Shown piece by piece: positions 8,335 to 18,161 of a stretch of DNA of 64,000 bases. Position 1 is the first letter of the stretch, and every line of letters starts with the position of its first letter. This DNA is from JAJUJL01 sp041736465 (GTDB lineage Bacteria; Chloroflexota; Anaerolineae; Anaerolineales; UBA4823). The notes below the pieces were generated by a model. It saw only the letters and a program-made list of their open reading frames with translations. It did not search any database and was not told the origin of the DNA. The DNA lies in assembly GCA_041736465.1 (NCBI GenBank), contig JBGSTO010000462.1:124001-188000 (forward strand). The letters are read 5' to 3'. Made by a program: the position numbers and the translations under genes.

Positions 8335-11300
8335 ATGGACTCGGCAGTTGATTTTGCTGATTTGATCGAGGAAGCCTCTTCCCGTTATCTCTCCCGCCCG
8401 GCAATCGAAACCGAACTGGACCAGCGCCTGAATATCACCGAGACGGGCATCCTGGTTTTGTTAGCAGAACCAGGAGCGGGTAAAACCTGCCTGGCAGCGG
8501 CGCAGATCAAGTCGCGAAATTGCCTGCACCATTTTCTCCGGCGCGGCCACACGGAGTCTTCCTTGTGGCGTGACCCTTACGTGTTTTTAACATCAATTGG
8601 TTTTCAGTTAAGAGATCGCTATGGGGAAGATCTATTCCCATCCAGCGTGGTCATCGATGTAGATCAAAATGTGCACATCCTGGAAGAGACGGGCAGTGCA
8701 ACCGGAATCCAGATCCAGCGCCTGGTATCCGTGCCCTGGCGAGATGCCACACTGCGCGTCCGCCAGGTGATTGGCGATCAAAAGGGAGAGATTGCAGGAG
8801 TTGAAATCGGAGAAATGGTGGATGACTACCGCCATATCCCTTTATTGGCGTTTCGGGAGATGGCGCTGCTGGCTCCGCTGCGCAGGTTGAAAAAGCTCAA
8901 ACCAGAGGAGCGTGTAGTTTTGTGGGTAGATGCTCTGGATGAGGAGCCGGCTGGGGCAGACTCCTACAACGAGACGATTTCGGCCATGCTGCCCACCCCC
9001 CAAGAACTTGAAACCCTGGGCAACCTGTGGGTAGTTATCTCCTCGCGACCAACCTTGCTCCTGGATAGACTGCTGCAATCCGAATCAGCGCAGCTTAATT
9101 TTTCCGACCCAAAATTTGCAGCAGATAACCAACTGCTTATTCAGCAAGTCGTCGAGGCGGCAGTCAACCGGCAGGGCGTCAAAAGCGCAATCCAGGCAGC
9201 TGGACAAAGCCCGGCTGATATCGCCAGCCTGGTAGAGACGCGTTCGCAAGGCAATTTGCTGTACCTCGATCAATTCTTCCGTGCCGCAGAAGTGAACGGC
9301 CTGCCGGCTTTACTCAGCGGTGGGCTGCCTGAAGGCCTGCAGGCTATCCAGGTGCGCTTGCTCAGCGCACTGGCAGAGCAGGCTGGCGCCGGTTTTCTCA
9401 GCCAGGTGCACCCGATTCTGCAAATCCTGGCGGCTGCCAAAGAACCACTCAGCGCTGCTCAACTGAACAAATTTACAGGTTTGCCTGTTGAGCAGGTGAA
9501 TGCCGGAATATCCCGCCTGCTCCCTTACCTGGACCCCTACGGGAGCGGGAAGTCGGTTTGCTACAGTCTGTACCAAAGGTCATTTCAGGAGACCTTGACT
9601 TCTTCAGAGCACCAGGCGAGTCCGTGGTATGTTTCCCTGCCAGCGGCGCATGACCGTCTCAGCGCATTCTATCTGCCAGCCGGCAAGCTGAAAACCCAGG
9701 AACTCGATGATTACGGGCTGGATTACCTGACCGCACATCTGGCTGAAGGTAGCCGCGAATCCCAGGCACAGCTTCTCGCTCTGCTGGGAGGCGATTGGCG
9801 CAGATTGCGCCGCCGGACATCAAGATCGAACTGGCCTTTCGTAGATGATCTCAAGAAGGCTGTGCACGCCGTTCAAGCCATGCCGCTGGAGCGAGCTGTG
9901 CCGGCTGGCGCTTGCCTGGCGATGATGGGTGCGGTTATTCATGACGTGGAACGCTGGCTGCCAGATGGCGCATTAAAAAGCATGACCCGCCTGGGTATGC
10001 TGCAGCGCGCCTTTGGCGCGGTCAGTCCCGAGATGAGCGTAAGCGATCAGGCAGCACGTCTGACTGAAATTGCCGCCGGTTTGGCCGCACAAGCCCGTGA
10101 TGAACAAGCGCTTCCGGCGATCTTCTATCAGGTTCTTCGCCAGGCGGTGGAGCTGCTGCTGCGGGAACCCGCCGGCTTCAGCCTGGCGCAACTCCTGGAA
10201 GCCTGCCCAATTGAGGATTCTGCCGATATGGAGGCATTCCTCCAGGATGTCTACCAAATCATCATACGCCTGCCCGCCGGTTGGGAGCGGCCGCGGGCGG
10301 TGATCGAATACGCGCGCTTGTTCAGCGGAGTGAACCCAGAGCAGGCGCGCGGCTGGTTTCAAACCGCACTGGATGACTGCCTGCAGAATCTGCGTTCCAG
10401 TCTGACGATGGAACAGGCGCGCCTGATGCAGTATTGGGCGGCTTTCGATGTCCAGGCTGCAGCGGATGCACTAGGAAAAATGCAGCTGTACCGGGATGAA
10501 TACAGCGTTCGAACGGTGCTGATGCTGGGAAGGGCATTGGAGCAGGCCGGTCAAAGCGGCGCGCTGCAGGACCTGCTCTCACAGGCAGAAGGCGGGCTTA
10601 TGCAGGGGCTGGAGGACGTCTATAAGCTGGCATTATGCCGGGTCGAGTTGGGTGGTGCCTATATCGAGGTGGGCGACACTGCCGCAGCAGAAACAGGGCT
10701 TAAACTCGCCTTGCAGGCTGCCCAGGTGATTGGCAGCGAGGCGGATAAAGAAAAGCTCAGCAATCGGATGCAGATGGCGACAGACGCCTGGGTTGCCGTG
10801 GCTGGATTGGCTGCCGCACTGCAGGCTCCTGAAGCATTGGATCACCTGGAACAGGCCTGGAAATTGTTTTCCCAGCACGGGCATTTTAACAGCGGCAGCA
10901 TCATGCAGCTGGTCAAACTGCAGCTTGCGGTTGAGCCAGGGCTGGTAGAAGTCTACCTGGGTGAGATAACTTCCCCCGAGCGCAAGGCATCTGCCTTATT
11001 GCATGCGGTAAATGCCCTTCTCGATACGCAGTCTAACGTTGACCTTGCGCTGGTAAACCGCTGGATGGATCAGGCTCTGGAGCACTATGAGCACTCGATT
11101 GACATTGCCTTCCCGGGTAGGTTGTATTTCGCAGCCGCGTGTGCATTTCCACCAGATCAGTATCCTGCGGCTGATGAACTTATCCGCAGCCATTTAGATG
11201 CTGAGGAACTGGTAGCATTTCGAATGGACGCTGCCAGGAGAAACAGCAAGAAAAACATCCCTTCAGGTGATATCCTGATGCAAGCCGTTGAAGCCTGGAA

Positions 11301-12393
11301 TTCAGGAGTGGTGAATGAGAATTACTTCGCCGAGCTCCCAGCGGCGCTGGCCGACCTGCCGGCTGAGTGGGTGCTGCCATTGGTCGATATCCACTCGTCG
11401 ATCCAGAATGCTACCAAGCAGTTTTATCTTGATTGCGCCTTATCGGCCCGGTTGGAACAAGCCAATCCTGGCTCTGGGCGCCCGGTATTCGAGCAGGCAT
11501 TGGCAAATCTCGATCAGGCGGTGACGAATCGCACAACAGCTGCGGAGCTTCAAGCCTTTGCTGCCGGGCAGTGGTGGGATTTGGATCCCAGCATGGCGAG
11601 CAGTCTGTGGCTGCAGGCGCTTGTGTGGTTGAACAGCGTCGAGGCTTTTCAACAAGATCTGACCACATTTCATTACTGGCTGGTTCAGCTGCTCGAAGCG
11701 CTTGAAGATCGCCAGCCTGGCGTGGCAGCGCAGCACTACCTGGCTTCTCCCACGCCGCCCCCGACCCAGGGAACCGTCTACCTCACTGTACCGGGAGTAT
11801 TGGTAGATGTCTTCGACCTGGCTGGCGTCGAAGACCGGGACGTCCATTTGGGCAGGTTGGTGGGGGGCGCGTTGGCTGCAGGAGAATCCTGGGCGAAAGC
11901 CTTTGCCAACAAACTGCTGCCGCTGCCGGCGCGCAGCGTGGCGCTCTCGCACGCCGCCAACCTGGGAGGTAGCAGCGCGCGTCGCATGATCTGGGCCGAT
12001 CAGGCAGTGGAGGACGCCGCCGGGGTGGAACCCGACCACCACCGCTGGCTGCTCTATGCGGAGGGCGTGCACGCGCTTACGTTGTTAGGCGCACACCAAA
12101 AAGCTGCTGATTACGCCCGCCACGGCGTAGAGATGGTATTCCAATCCTTGCCGGTCTTCGGCACACAGCCATCAACGGCATATGCGCATGCTATGGGACG
12201 CTTCCTGGCAGCCCAAGCAGCTGCAGGAGAAGCAGGGAATGCCGTTTATAATCTGTTTGGGTGCCGGCAGCTGGGCAGCATCGGTTTGGTCATCGCACTG
12301 TCTGGAATGTGCCAGCAGCTGGCGAATTCTGGATCCAGTGCTGCCCTATTAGACCTTTTGGACCAAGTTGAAACTGCCAGAAAGTTAATCTGA
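8335..12393 (+). CDS. large STAND/NACHT-like ATPase with helical-repeat C-terminus
   Basis: The start at ATG 8335 is set by AGGAGG at 8322-8327; a longer open frame from 8191 lacks a ribosome site. The protein is 1352 residues. A P-loop NTPase occupies roughly residues 20-330: Walker A PGAGKT near 46-51, Walker B VVLWVDALDEEP near 193-204 and a sensor-like VVISSRPT near 228, the pattern of NACHT/STAND ATPases. The remaining about 1000 residues are almost wholly alpha-helical and Ala/Leu/Gln-rich, consistent with TPR-like or HEAT-like repeats that would sense a ligand. No membrane segment or recognisable effector domain is visible. STAND proteins act as ligand-triggered oligomerising switches in signalling or defence; the role here is unknown. 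It is followed 66 bases later by a second, different STAND protein. Confidence 0.72.
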   Translation: MDSAVDFADLIEEASSRYLSRPAIETELDQRLNITETGILVLLAEPGAGKTCLAAAQIKSRNCLHHFLRRGHTESSLWRDPYVFLTSIGFQLRDRYGEDLFPSSVVIDVDQNVHILEETGSATGIQIQRLVSVPWRDATLRVRQVIGDQKGEIAGVEIGEMVDDYRHIPLLAFREMALLAPLRRLKKLKPEERVVLWVDALDEEPAGADSYNETISAMLPTPQELETLGNLWVVISSRPTLLLDRLLQSESAQLNFSDPKFAADNQLLIQQVVEAAVNRQGVKSAIQAAGQSPADIASLVETRSQGNLLYLDQFFRAAEVNGLPALLSGGLPEGLQAIQVRLLSALAEQAGAGFLSQVHPILQILAAAKEPLSAAQLNKFTGLPVEQVNAGISRLLPYLDPYGSGKSVCYSLYQRSFQETLTSSEHQASPWYVSLPAAHDRLSAFYLPAGKLKTQELDDYGLDYLTAHLAEGSRESQAQLLALLGGDWRRLRRRTSRSNWPFVDDLKKAVHAVQAMPLERAVPAGACLAMMGAVIHDVERWLPDGALKSMTRLGMLQRAFGAVSPEMSVSDQAARLTEIAAGLAAQARDEQALPAIFYQVLRQAVELLLREPAGFSLAQLLEACPIEDSADMEAFLQDVYQIIIRLPAGWERPRAVIEYARLFSGVNPEQARGWFQTALDDCLQNLRSSLTMEQARLMQYWAAFDVQAAADALGKMQLYRDEYSVRTVLMLGRALEQAGQSGALQDLLSQAEGGLMQGLEDVYKLALCRVELGGAYIEVGDTAAAETGLKLALQAAQVIGSEADKEKLSNRMQMATDAWVAVAGLAAALQAPEALDHLEQAWKLFSQHGHFNSGSIMQLVKLQLAVEPGLVEVYLGEITSPERKASALLHAVNALLDTQSNVDLALVNRWMDQALEHYEHSIDIAFPGRLYFAAACAFPPDQYPAADELIRSHLDAEELVAFRMDAARRNSKKNIPSGDILMQAVEAWNSGVVNENYFAELPAALADLPAEWVLPLVDIHSSIQNATKQFYLDCALSARLEQANPGSGRPVFEQALANLDQAVTNRTTAAELQAFAAGQWWDLDPSMASSLWLQALVWLNSVEAFQQDLTTFHYWLVQLLEALEDRQPGVAAQHYLASPTPPPTQGTVYLTVPGVLVDVFDLAGVEDRDVHLGRLVGGALAAGESWAKAFANKLLPLPARSVALSHAANLGGSSARRMIWADQAVEDAAGVEPDHHRWLLYAEGVHALTLLGAHQKAADYARHGVEMVFQSLPVFGTQPSTAYAHAMGRFLAAQAAAGEAGNAVYNLFGCRQLGSIGLVIALSGMCQQLANSGSSAALLDLLDQVETARKLI

Positions 12394-12459
12394 CCTTGAT
12401 GCGATTCTTTGCTGAACTATCCTTAACACCTTACCCGCTCAGGGATTGGTGAGAGAACG

Positions 12460-15400
12460 ATGGAAGAGCTATCCTGTCCTAAGTGCCAGCACTCGCCGCT
12501 AGAACGCGGTGCAAAAGTGTGCCCCAACTGTGGAGCAGCGCTGCCCCGCCGTGGCAAAGGTAGCGGCACACGTAAGAAACGCACTTCCACCCAGATACAG
12601 GTTGACCAAAAAGTGGGCGAGGTACAGGCAGGGGGCCAGGTAACGGGAGTACAAATTGGGCAGGTGAGCGGCGAGGTGATCATCGGTTATTCTGCGGCTG
12701 AGGTAGGCCAGCTTCTGGATCAAATCTCAGCTCAGCTTCAACCGAAAGCGTTCGATGGCAGCTGCCCTTATGTAGGATTGGATGCCTTCCAGGAGGAGGA
12801 TGCCGATCGTTTCTTTGGGCGCGAACGATTGGTGGGTGAGCTGGTATCACGCCTCCAGGAGCTGCATTTCCTGGCAGTAGCCGGACCGAGCGGTTCGGGT
12901 AAATCATCGCTGGTGCGTGCGGGTTTGATCCCCGCCCTTAAACGAGGAGCGTTGGATGGCAGCGCCGGCTGGTTGTACACATCGATGACGCCTGGACGCG
13001 CCCCGCTGGAGTCGCTGGGAAAGGCCCTGTCTGTGTTATCGGGTAACCTGCAGCCGCTGAATGACTTCCGCCAGACCGGGGAAAAGATACCGGCGACGGT
13101 GCTGCAGGATTGGGCAGAAGTGCTGTTGGGCGATCAGGCGAAGCGCCGCCTGGTACTGGTGATCGATCAGTTCGAAGAACTGTTCACGCAGTTAGGAGAG
13201 GCAGATGCCGGTCTGCGGAGCAGTTTCTTACAGCAAATCACCCATGCGTCAGCAGCTAAGCACACCCGGCTGCTGATCATCCTGACGCTGCGGTCGGATT
13301 TTGTCTCCAACTGCGCCGCGTACCCTCAACTGAACAGCCTGCTCAACCAGGGATTTTTCCAGGTTGGGCCGATGGCGCCTGACGAGCTGGTATCTGCCAT
13401 CGCACGCCCGGCGCTGCAGGTTGGTTTGCGAATCGAGCCGGAGCTGGTTTCCCAGGTGGTGGCAGATATGCGCCAGGAACCGGGGGCGCTGCCTCTGATG
13501 CAGTTTGCGCTTCAAGATTTGTTCGAATATGAGAAGGGCAAGGGCGGGGTAACGGCGCTAACCCTGGATGGCTACCTGGAACGGGGAGGCCTGCACCGTG
13601 CCCTGGCGCGCTACGCCGACGATGCCTTTACCCACCTGAATGCCGAAGAGCAAAAACTGGCTGAATCGATCTTTCGCGGCCTGGTGCAGCCCGGACGGGG
13701 CACCCAGGACGCGCGGCGAACGGCGTTATTCGAGGAACTGACCCCGGCAGGAGCTGACCGCGATATGGTTGAGGCGGTGATCCGGCGGCTGGCGGATGCG
13801 CGCTTGATCACGACCGATGACCGACCAGAAACCCCCGAAGATGATCGTACTGTCACGCTGGCGCACGAGCGCCTGCTCGAAGCCTGGCCCTGGCTGCACC
13901 GCCTGGTGGATGAGAACCGGGAGGCGATCGTTCTCCAGGTGGAGATCGAGCAGGATGCTCAACGGTGGGAGAGCAACCAGCGTGATGAGAGTTATCTTTA
14001 TTCCGGCGCCCGCCTGGCGACAGTTCAAGAGCACCTGGAAGAGAAGAAGCTGGCTTTGAGCGGGGGAGGTGCAGCATTTATCGCTGCAGCAGTTGAACAT
14101 AAGCAAGCCCGCGAAAAGGCCGAACGTGAGGCGCGTGAAGCCGAGCAGCGCCGCGAGCTGGAGGCTGCTCGAAGAATTGCCGAAGAGCAAAAATTGCGCG
14201 CCGAGGCAGAGCAGCGCCGGGCGTCCATTCAGCGCCGTATGCTGCAGATCGTTGGCTCTCTCCTGGTGATAGCGATCGCGCTGACGGTGTGGGCGATGAT
14301 TGCGCAAGGGAATGCGAACAAAAACTTCCAGGAGGCATTCGAACAAGCCGGTACAGCCACCGCCGCCTTGGGCATCTCGTATGTGCGCGGCACCGAGGCG
14401 GCGCAGCAGCGCCAGCTGGCGGATGCCAATGCCAAAGAGGCCCTGCACCAGGCTAACCTGGCGCTATCCAGGCAGCTTGCCGCCCAAGCGCTTACCGAAT
14501 TGGTGCAAGGAAACCAGGCGATAGCCTTGAAGCTGGCAGCACATGCCTACCGGATTTCGGATACCTCGGCAGCGCGTTCTGCACTGCTGACCGGGCTGCA
14601 GGAAAACCCACGCCTGGTCTATTTGTTCGGTGGGCACCAGGACTATGTGCTCGACCTGGCTGCCCAACCTGAGGGCGACCTGCTGGCTTCTGCCGGATGC
14701 GGGGCGAGGGACCTTTCGGGTGAGAAGTGTTTGTTTGGGGAGGTGCGCCTGTGGAATCTGAGCAGCGGAAAGCCGGATGGGGAGGTGCTCGGGGAACATG
14801 GGAATGCTGTCCGGCGGGTGATGTTCAGCCCAGACGGAAAACTGCTTGCATCGGCGGATGATGATGGCGTGATCAACCTGTGGGATGTGGAAACACGCAG
14901 TCTGGCAGCCGGACCGCTCGCACAGCTGGAAGGAAGCCCCGGATTCCTGAGTTTCTCGCCCGACTCCTCGCTTCTGTATGCACGCGAGCAGGATGGCGTT
15001 TTGCTTGCCTGGGATCTTGCCAGCCGGAGGCAGCTTTCCGGTGAAGCCTTCCCTGGGCTGCCTGCGGATCTGAGGATTGGCACGCTGCACCCAGACGGCA
15101 GAACCCTGGCAGGTAGGGATGAGCGTAACTTCATTCAAGTCTGGTTTCGAGATTCGTTATCGGGGAACAGCCGGCTGCAATCGACAATCGACGCGTTCAG
15201 TTTGAAGGAGTCGCTCGGGCTGCTGCTTGGTGGCGTGGGTCCAGATCCACGGCTGGCGATCTCGCTGGAGAACGACCTGGTCGTGTATTCGGCAAGGACG
15301 GGGGAGCGTCTGACTGAGACGTTGAGCGGGCACCAGGCTCAGGTGCGCGCCATGGCGCTCGCGCCTGATAACCAGCACCTGGCATCGGCGAGCCTTGATC

Positions 15401-16644
15401 GAACGATACGCATCTGGCATTTGCCAAGCTGGCCTGTTCGAAACGATTCGAGCACGAGCCAGCAGCAAGTCACAAAGCGCGATGTAGCTTATGCACCCTT
15501 ACTCGGTCATCAGGATAATATCACCAGCCTTGACTTTGCCATGCAGGGTAAGTACCTGGCATCGGGGTCGCGCGACATGAGCGTGCGGGTGTGGGACTGG
15601 CAAGCTGAAGGTCGTTTTGGCAGTCACATCTACCAGGCGGATGGAGAGCTGCTTAGCCTGAGGTTGAGTCCCGATGGGAAAGTTATCGCGTACGGCGGTT
15701 GTGCGCTGCCTGAAGGGGAGAACTGCCGCAAGGGAAAAGTGGAATTTATCGATGTCGAGAGTGGAAGGCTGCAAGAAAACGCTTTAGAAGCCCACAACGA
15801 CTTCATAAATGCTATTGCTTACCACCCAGACGGCAGCCGCATCTTAACGGGCAGTTGGGACGGAACATTCATCATTTGGGATACGACCACCCTGACCCCG
15901 GTCGCCGGCCCTATCGCCGCGCACGAGGATTTTGTGACTGACCTGGCATTCAGCCCCAATGGTGAGCGTTTTGCCTCGGGCAGCAGGGATGGCAGCATCA
16001 AGTTGTGGAGCACCATGGACGGCTCCCAGGTAGGGCAGTCTCTAAGGGGGCATGAGGAACGCGTTACCGCGGTTGCCTGGAGCCCACAGGGTGATTTCCT
16101 GGCATCGGCGGGACGCGATGCAAACGTGCTGCTGTGGGATATTTCTGCCTCGCCTGCAGTATCAGCGACACTCGAAGGACATCTTGAGCAGGTGAACAAC
16201 GTGCAATTCAGCCCGGATGGCAGGCTGCTGGCTTCAAGCAGCGCGGATAATTCAGTGATCGTCTGGGATGTGGCAGCGCGCAAACTTCTGATGCGCCTGG
16301 TGGGTCATGCAGACCGGTCGGCGGGGTTAGCCTTCAGCCCGGATGGTTCCATGTTGGCGAGCGGAAGTTGGGATGATACCATCCGGTTGTGGGATACGTC
16401 TAGCGGGCAGCCGATCGGACGACCCTTAACCGGTCATCGTGATAATGTTGGCGGGTTGGCTTTCAGCAGCGACGGTGAGTACCTGTACTCTTCCAGCCGT
16501 GATGGGGAGATCCTTCGATGGGATGTCAGCCCAAGGCTGTGGCTGCAGCGCGCCTGCCGGATCGTGGTCCAGGAACTGGATGCTCAGGAGTGGCTGTCAT
16601 TGGTTGGACCTGGAGTAGAATACGCAGCAGCTTGCCCCCCATAA
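12460..16644 (+). CDS. zinc ribbon - STAND ATPase - transmembrane - WD40 protein
   Basis: Domains in order: a zinc ribbon (Cys6, Cys9, Cys21, Cys24); a Gly/Val/Gln-rich segment near residues 45-72 of short repeated QVxGxxIG-like units; a P-loop ATPase of the novel-STAND type with Walker A GPSGSGKSS near 142-150 and Walker B LVLVIDQFEELF near 231-242; a charged Glu/Arg/Ala coiled coil near 550-590; one transmembrane helix near 593-616; and from about 720 onward at least ten WD40 repeats (GHxxxVxxxxFSPDGxxLASGSxDxxIxLWD pattern). The WD40 part therefore lies on the opposite side of the membrane from the ATPase or on a membrane stalk. Such proteins are abundant in Chloroflexota, cyanobacteria and actinobacteria and are thought to be signal-transducing switches; substrate and output are not known. 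Confidence 0.85.
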   Translation: MEELSCPKCQHSPLERGAKVCPNCGAALPRRGKGSGTRKKRTSTQIQVDQKVGEVQAGGQVTGVQIGQVSGEVIIGYSAAEVGQLLDQISAQLQPKAFDGSCPYVGLDAFQEEDADRFFGRERLVGELVSRLQELHFLAVAGPSGSGKSSLVRAGLIPALKRGALDGSAGWLYTSMTPGRAPLESLGKALSVLSGNLQPLNDFRQTGEKIPATVLQDWAEVLLGDQAKRRLVLVIDQFEELFTQLGEADAGLRSSFLQQITHASAAKHTRLLIILTLRSDFVSNCAAYPQLNSLLNQGFFQVGPMAPDELVSAIARPALQVGLRIEPELVSQVVADMRQEPGALPLMQFALQDLFEYEKGKGGVTALTLDGYLERGGLHRALARYADDAFTHLNAEEQKLAESIFRGLVQPGRGTQDARRTALFEELTPAGADRDMVEAVIRRLADARLITTDDRPETPEDDRTVTLAHERLLEAWPWLHRLVDENREAIVLQVEIEQDAQRWESNQRDESYLYSGARLATVQEHLEEKKLALSGGGAAFIAAAVEHKQAREKAEREAREAEQRRELEAARRIAEEQKLRAEAEQRRASIQRRMLQIVGSLLVIAIALTVWAMIAQGNANKNFQEAFEQAGTATAALGISYVRGTEAAQQRQLADANAKEALHQANLALSRQLAAQALTELVQGNQAIALKLAAHAYRISDTSAARSALLTGLQENPRLVYLFGGHQDYVLDLAAQPEGDLLASAGCGARDLSGEKCLFGEVRLWNLSSGKPDGEVLGEHGNAVRRVMFSPDGKLLASADDDGVINLWDVETRSLAAGPLAQLEGSPGFLSFSPDSSLLYAREQDGVLLAWDLASRRQLSGEAFPGLPADLRIGTLHPDGRTLAGRDERNFIQVWFRDSLSGNSRLQSTIDAFSLKESLGLLLGGVGPDPRLAISLENDLVVYSARTGERLTETLSGHQAQVRAMALAPDNQHLASASLDRTIRIWHLPSWPVRNDSSTSQQQVTKRDVAYAPLLGHQDNITSLDFAMQGKYLASGSRDMSVRVWDWQAEGRFGSHIYQADGELLSLRLSPDGKVIAYGGCALPEGENCRKGKVEFIDVESGRLQENALEAHNDFINAIAYHPDGSRILTGSWDGTFIIWDTTTLTPVAGPIAAHEDFVTDLAFSPNGERFASGSRDGSIKLWSTMDGSQVGQSLRGHEERVTAVAWSPQGDFLASAGRDANVLLWDISASPAVSATLEGHLEQVNNVQFSPDGRLLASSSADNSVIVWDVAARKLLMRLVGHADRSAGLAFSPDGSMLASGSWDDTIRLWDTSSGQPIGRPLTGHRDNVGGLAFSSDGEYLYSSSRDGEILRWDVSPRLWLQRACRIVVQELDAQEWLSLVGPGVEYAAACPP

Positions 16645-16669
16645 CCACCCGAAGTGCGTAATTCCTGAA

Positions 16670-17419
16670 TTAAATAAACGTATGCAGGTGTACCGGTAGA
16701 TGCCCGGTATCATTGTGTGAGTAGACGCGACATCCCTGAAGCGCGTTGATGCGCACCTCTGCGATACCGCAGTTGCGGATATCCAGATCGACCCAGCAGC
16801 GCGCAGGCACTCCCATGGCGCGGCAGATGAGATAACGGATCATATTGCCATGACTGACAATGATCTCGACTTCCGGCGCGGAGCGTGCTGGGAGAAAGTA
16901 TTTTGTAAAACAGCGCTTTGCACGTACCACTCCTGACTCTACCCAGGCCCAACTCGCATGGGCTGGTATCCGCGAGTGCCAGAATGCCAGATCGGTCGTG
17001 TCTGGAACCGGAACGTCTTCTGTCTCTGGCAGAGAGCGCCGCCACTTAAGATACTTCTGTGGAAGATAAGGGATGCACTCCTCCAGGTCTTGAGATATCT
17101 CGAGGGGTGTGTCTAAAAAGCGAGCGCCGATGATTTCTGCGGTTTGCCTTGCCCGGCGAAGGGTAGAGGTATGAATACATCCCGGTGCGCCGGCAGGCGG
17201 CAATCCCTCGTTGGCGGGGGTTTCATTTCGCAGCGGGGAGAGCAGTGCTGCCAGGCGCTCGGCAGTCGCTGCAGCTTGCTGGCGACCAATAGCCGTCAGC
17301 CCGCCGCCTGACCGGTCTGGTGGGGGCGAGGTGTGGTCATTCTGACCGTGCCGTACGAGAAAGATATAACGGGTGCTCACGATATGAACCGGATGGAGGA
17401 AATTATTCCGGTAAGGCAA
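16670..17419 (-). CDS. histidine phosphatase family protein (phosphoglycerate-mutase-like)
   Basis: The RHG catalytic motif appears near residue 23 (FLVRHGQNDH), the second substrate region as STLRRARQTAE, and the C-terminal catalytic His in IVSHGNMIRYL. These mark the histidine phosphatase superfamily, which forms a phosphohistidine intermediate and dephosphorylates sugars, nucleotides or proteins. The substrate cannot be assigned. The called start is TTG at 17419, overlapping the response-regulator stop by 17 bases; a GTG 14 codons further in, just before TRYIFLVRHG, is an equally good start and would leave a more usual length. The overlap suggests co-transcription with the two-component genes upstream. 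Confidence 0.82.
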   Translation of the reverse strand: MPYRNNFLHPVHIVSTRYIFLVRHGQNDHTSPPPDRSGGGLTAIGRQQAAATAERLAALLSPLRNETPANEGLPPAGAPGCIHTSTLRRARQTAEIIGARFLDTPLEISQDLEECIPYLPQKYLKWRRSLPETEDVPVPDTTDLAFWHSRIPAHASWAWVESGVVRAKRCFTKYFLPARSAPEVEIIVSHGNMIRYLICRAMGVPARCWVDLDIRNCGIAEVRINALQGCRVYSHNDTGHLPVHLHTFI

Positions 17420-18161
17420 TCAAGCCTATGCGTACTGCTGCCAGCACCGCCTGCACACGATTTGGCTGCCCAAGCTTGCTCAGCACCCGTTTGGCGTGGG
17501 TTCGCACGGTTTCTTCACCGATGAAGAGCGATTCGGCGATTTCTTTATAACTGGACGGGGAGGCCATGTGCTGCAGTATCTCCAGCTCTCTTGGGGTGAA
17601 TGCCGGTAGATCGGATATGCGGGTTGGCGGACCGCCTGAGGCTGTGACAGTACCGGATGCAGGAATCGCAGGAAGGGGTGGGGAGGATGGCTCCAGCAGC
17701 GGTGCTGGTTGTCCTGGATACAGCCTGTCCAGAACGCGGCGGGCTACCATAGGATGTAAATATGCCTCGCCGTTCATCACTGCTCGCATTGCACGCAGCA
17801 GCTCACGGGGCTCGATATCTTTGAGAATATACCCGTCAATTCCGGCTGCCAGCACATCGATCAGACGATCGTCAAGCTCGGCACCGCTGAGAATTAAAAT
17901 ACGCACGCCCGGAAGTTCGCGGCGGATTTCAATTGCAGCCTGCCTGCCGTCCATGTTCGGCATCACCAGGTCCATCAATACCAGATCTGGTTTTACCTGC
18001 CGGGCAAGCTCCAGCCCCTCCTGACCATCTTTTGCCTCCCCCACCACCTGGAAATCTGCCTCCAGGCGCAGCACCAGAACCAGACCATGCCGCACGACTG
18101 CGTGGTCATCAACGATGATCAAGCGCACTGGCGGCGAGGAGGATGTGTGTGGTTCAGACAT
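17403..18161 (-). CDS. NarL/LuxR-family response regulator
   Basis: A receiver domain fills residues about 12-130: acidic pair in LIIVDDHAVV, phospho-acceptor Asp in LVLMDLVMPNMDG, and conserved Lys in YILKDIEP. After a Pro/Ser-rich linker of about 40 residues comes a LuxR-type helix-turn-helix (FTPRELEILQHMA... SYKEIAESLFIGEETVRTHAKRVLSKL). I chose ATG 18161, which overlaps the kinase stop codon by 8 bases; a longer frame to 18311 would lie wholly within the kinase gene. It is the partner of the adjacent kinase. Target genes are unknown. Confidence 0.93.
   Translation of the reverse strand: MSEPHTSSSPPVRLIIVDDHAVVRHGLVLVLRLEADFQVVGEAKDGQEGLELARQVKPDLVLMDLVMPNMDGRQAAIEIRRELPGVRILILSGAELDDRLIDVLAAGIDGYILKDIEPRELLRAMRAVMNGEAYLHPMVARRVLDRLYPGQPAPLLEPSSPPLPAIPASGTVTASGGPPTRISDLPAFTPRELEILQHMASPSSYKEIAESLFIGEETVRTHAKRVLSKLGQPNRVQAVLAAVRIGLIALPE

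Noticed and set aside
11440..12072. 210-codon minus-strand frame within the first STAND gene
   Set aside because: It lies wholly opposite a well supported gene, with a typical shadow composition and no start signal.
15300..16560. Possible tandem DNA repeat in the WD40 region
   Set aside because: The repeats are at protein level (WD40 blades); the DNA copies are too diverged to be a nucleotide repeat or CRISPR-like array.
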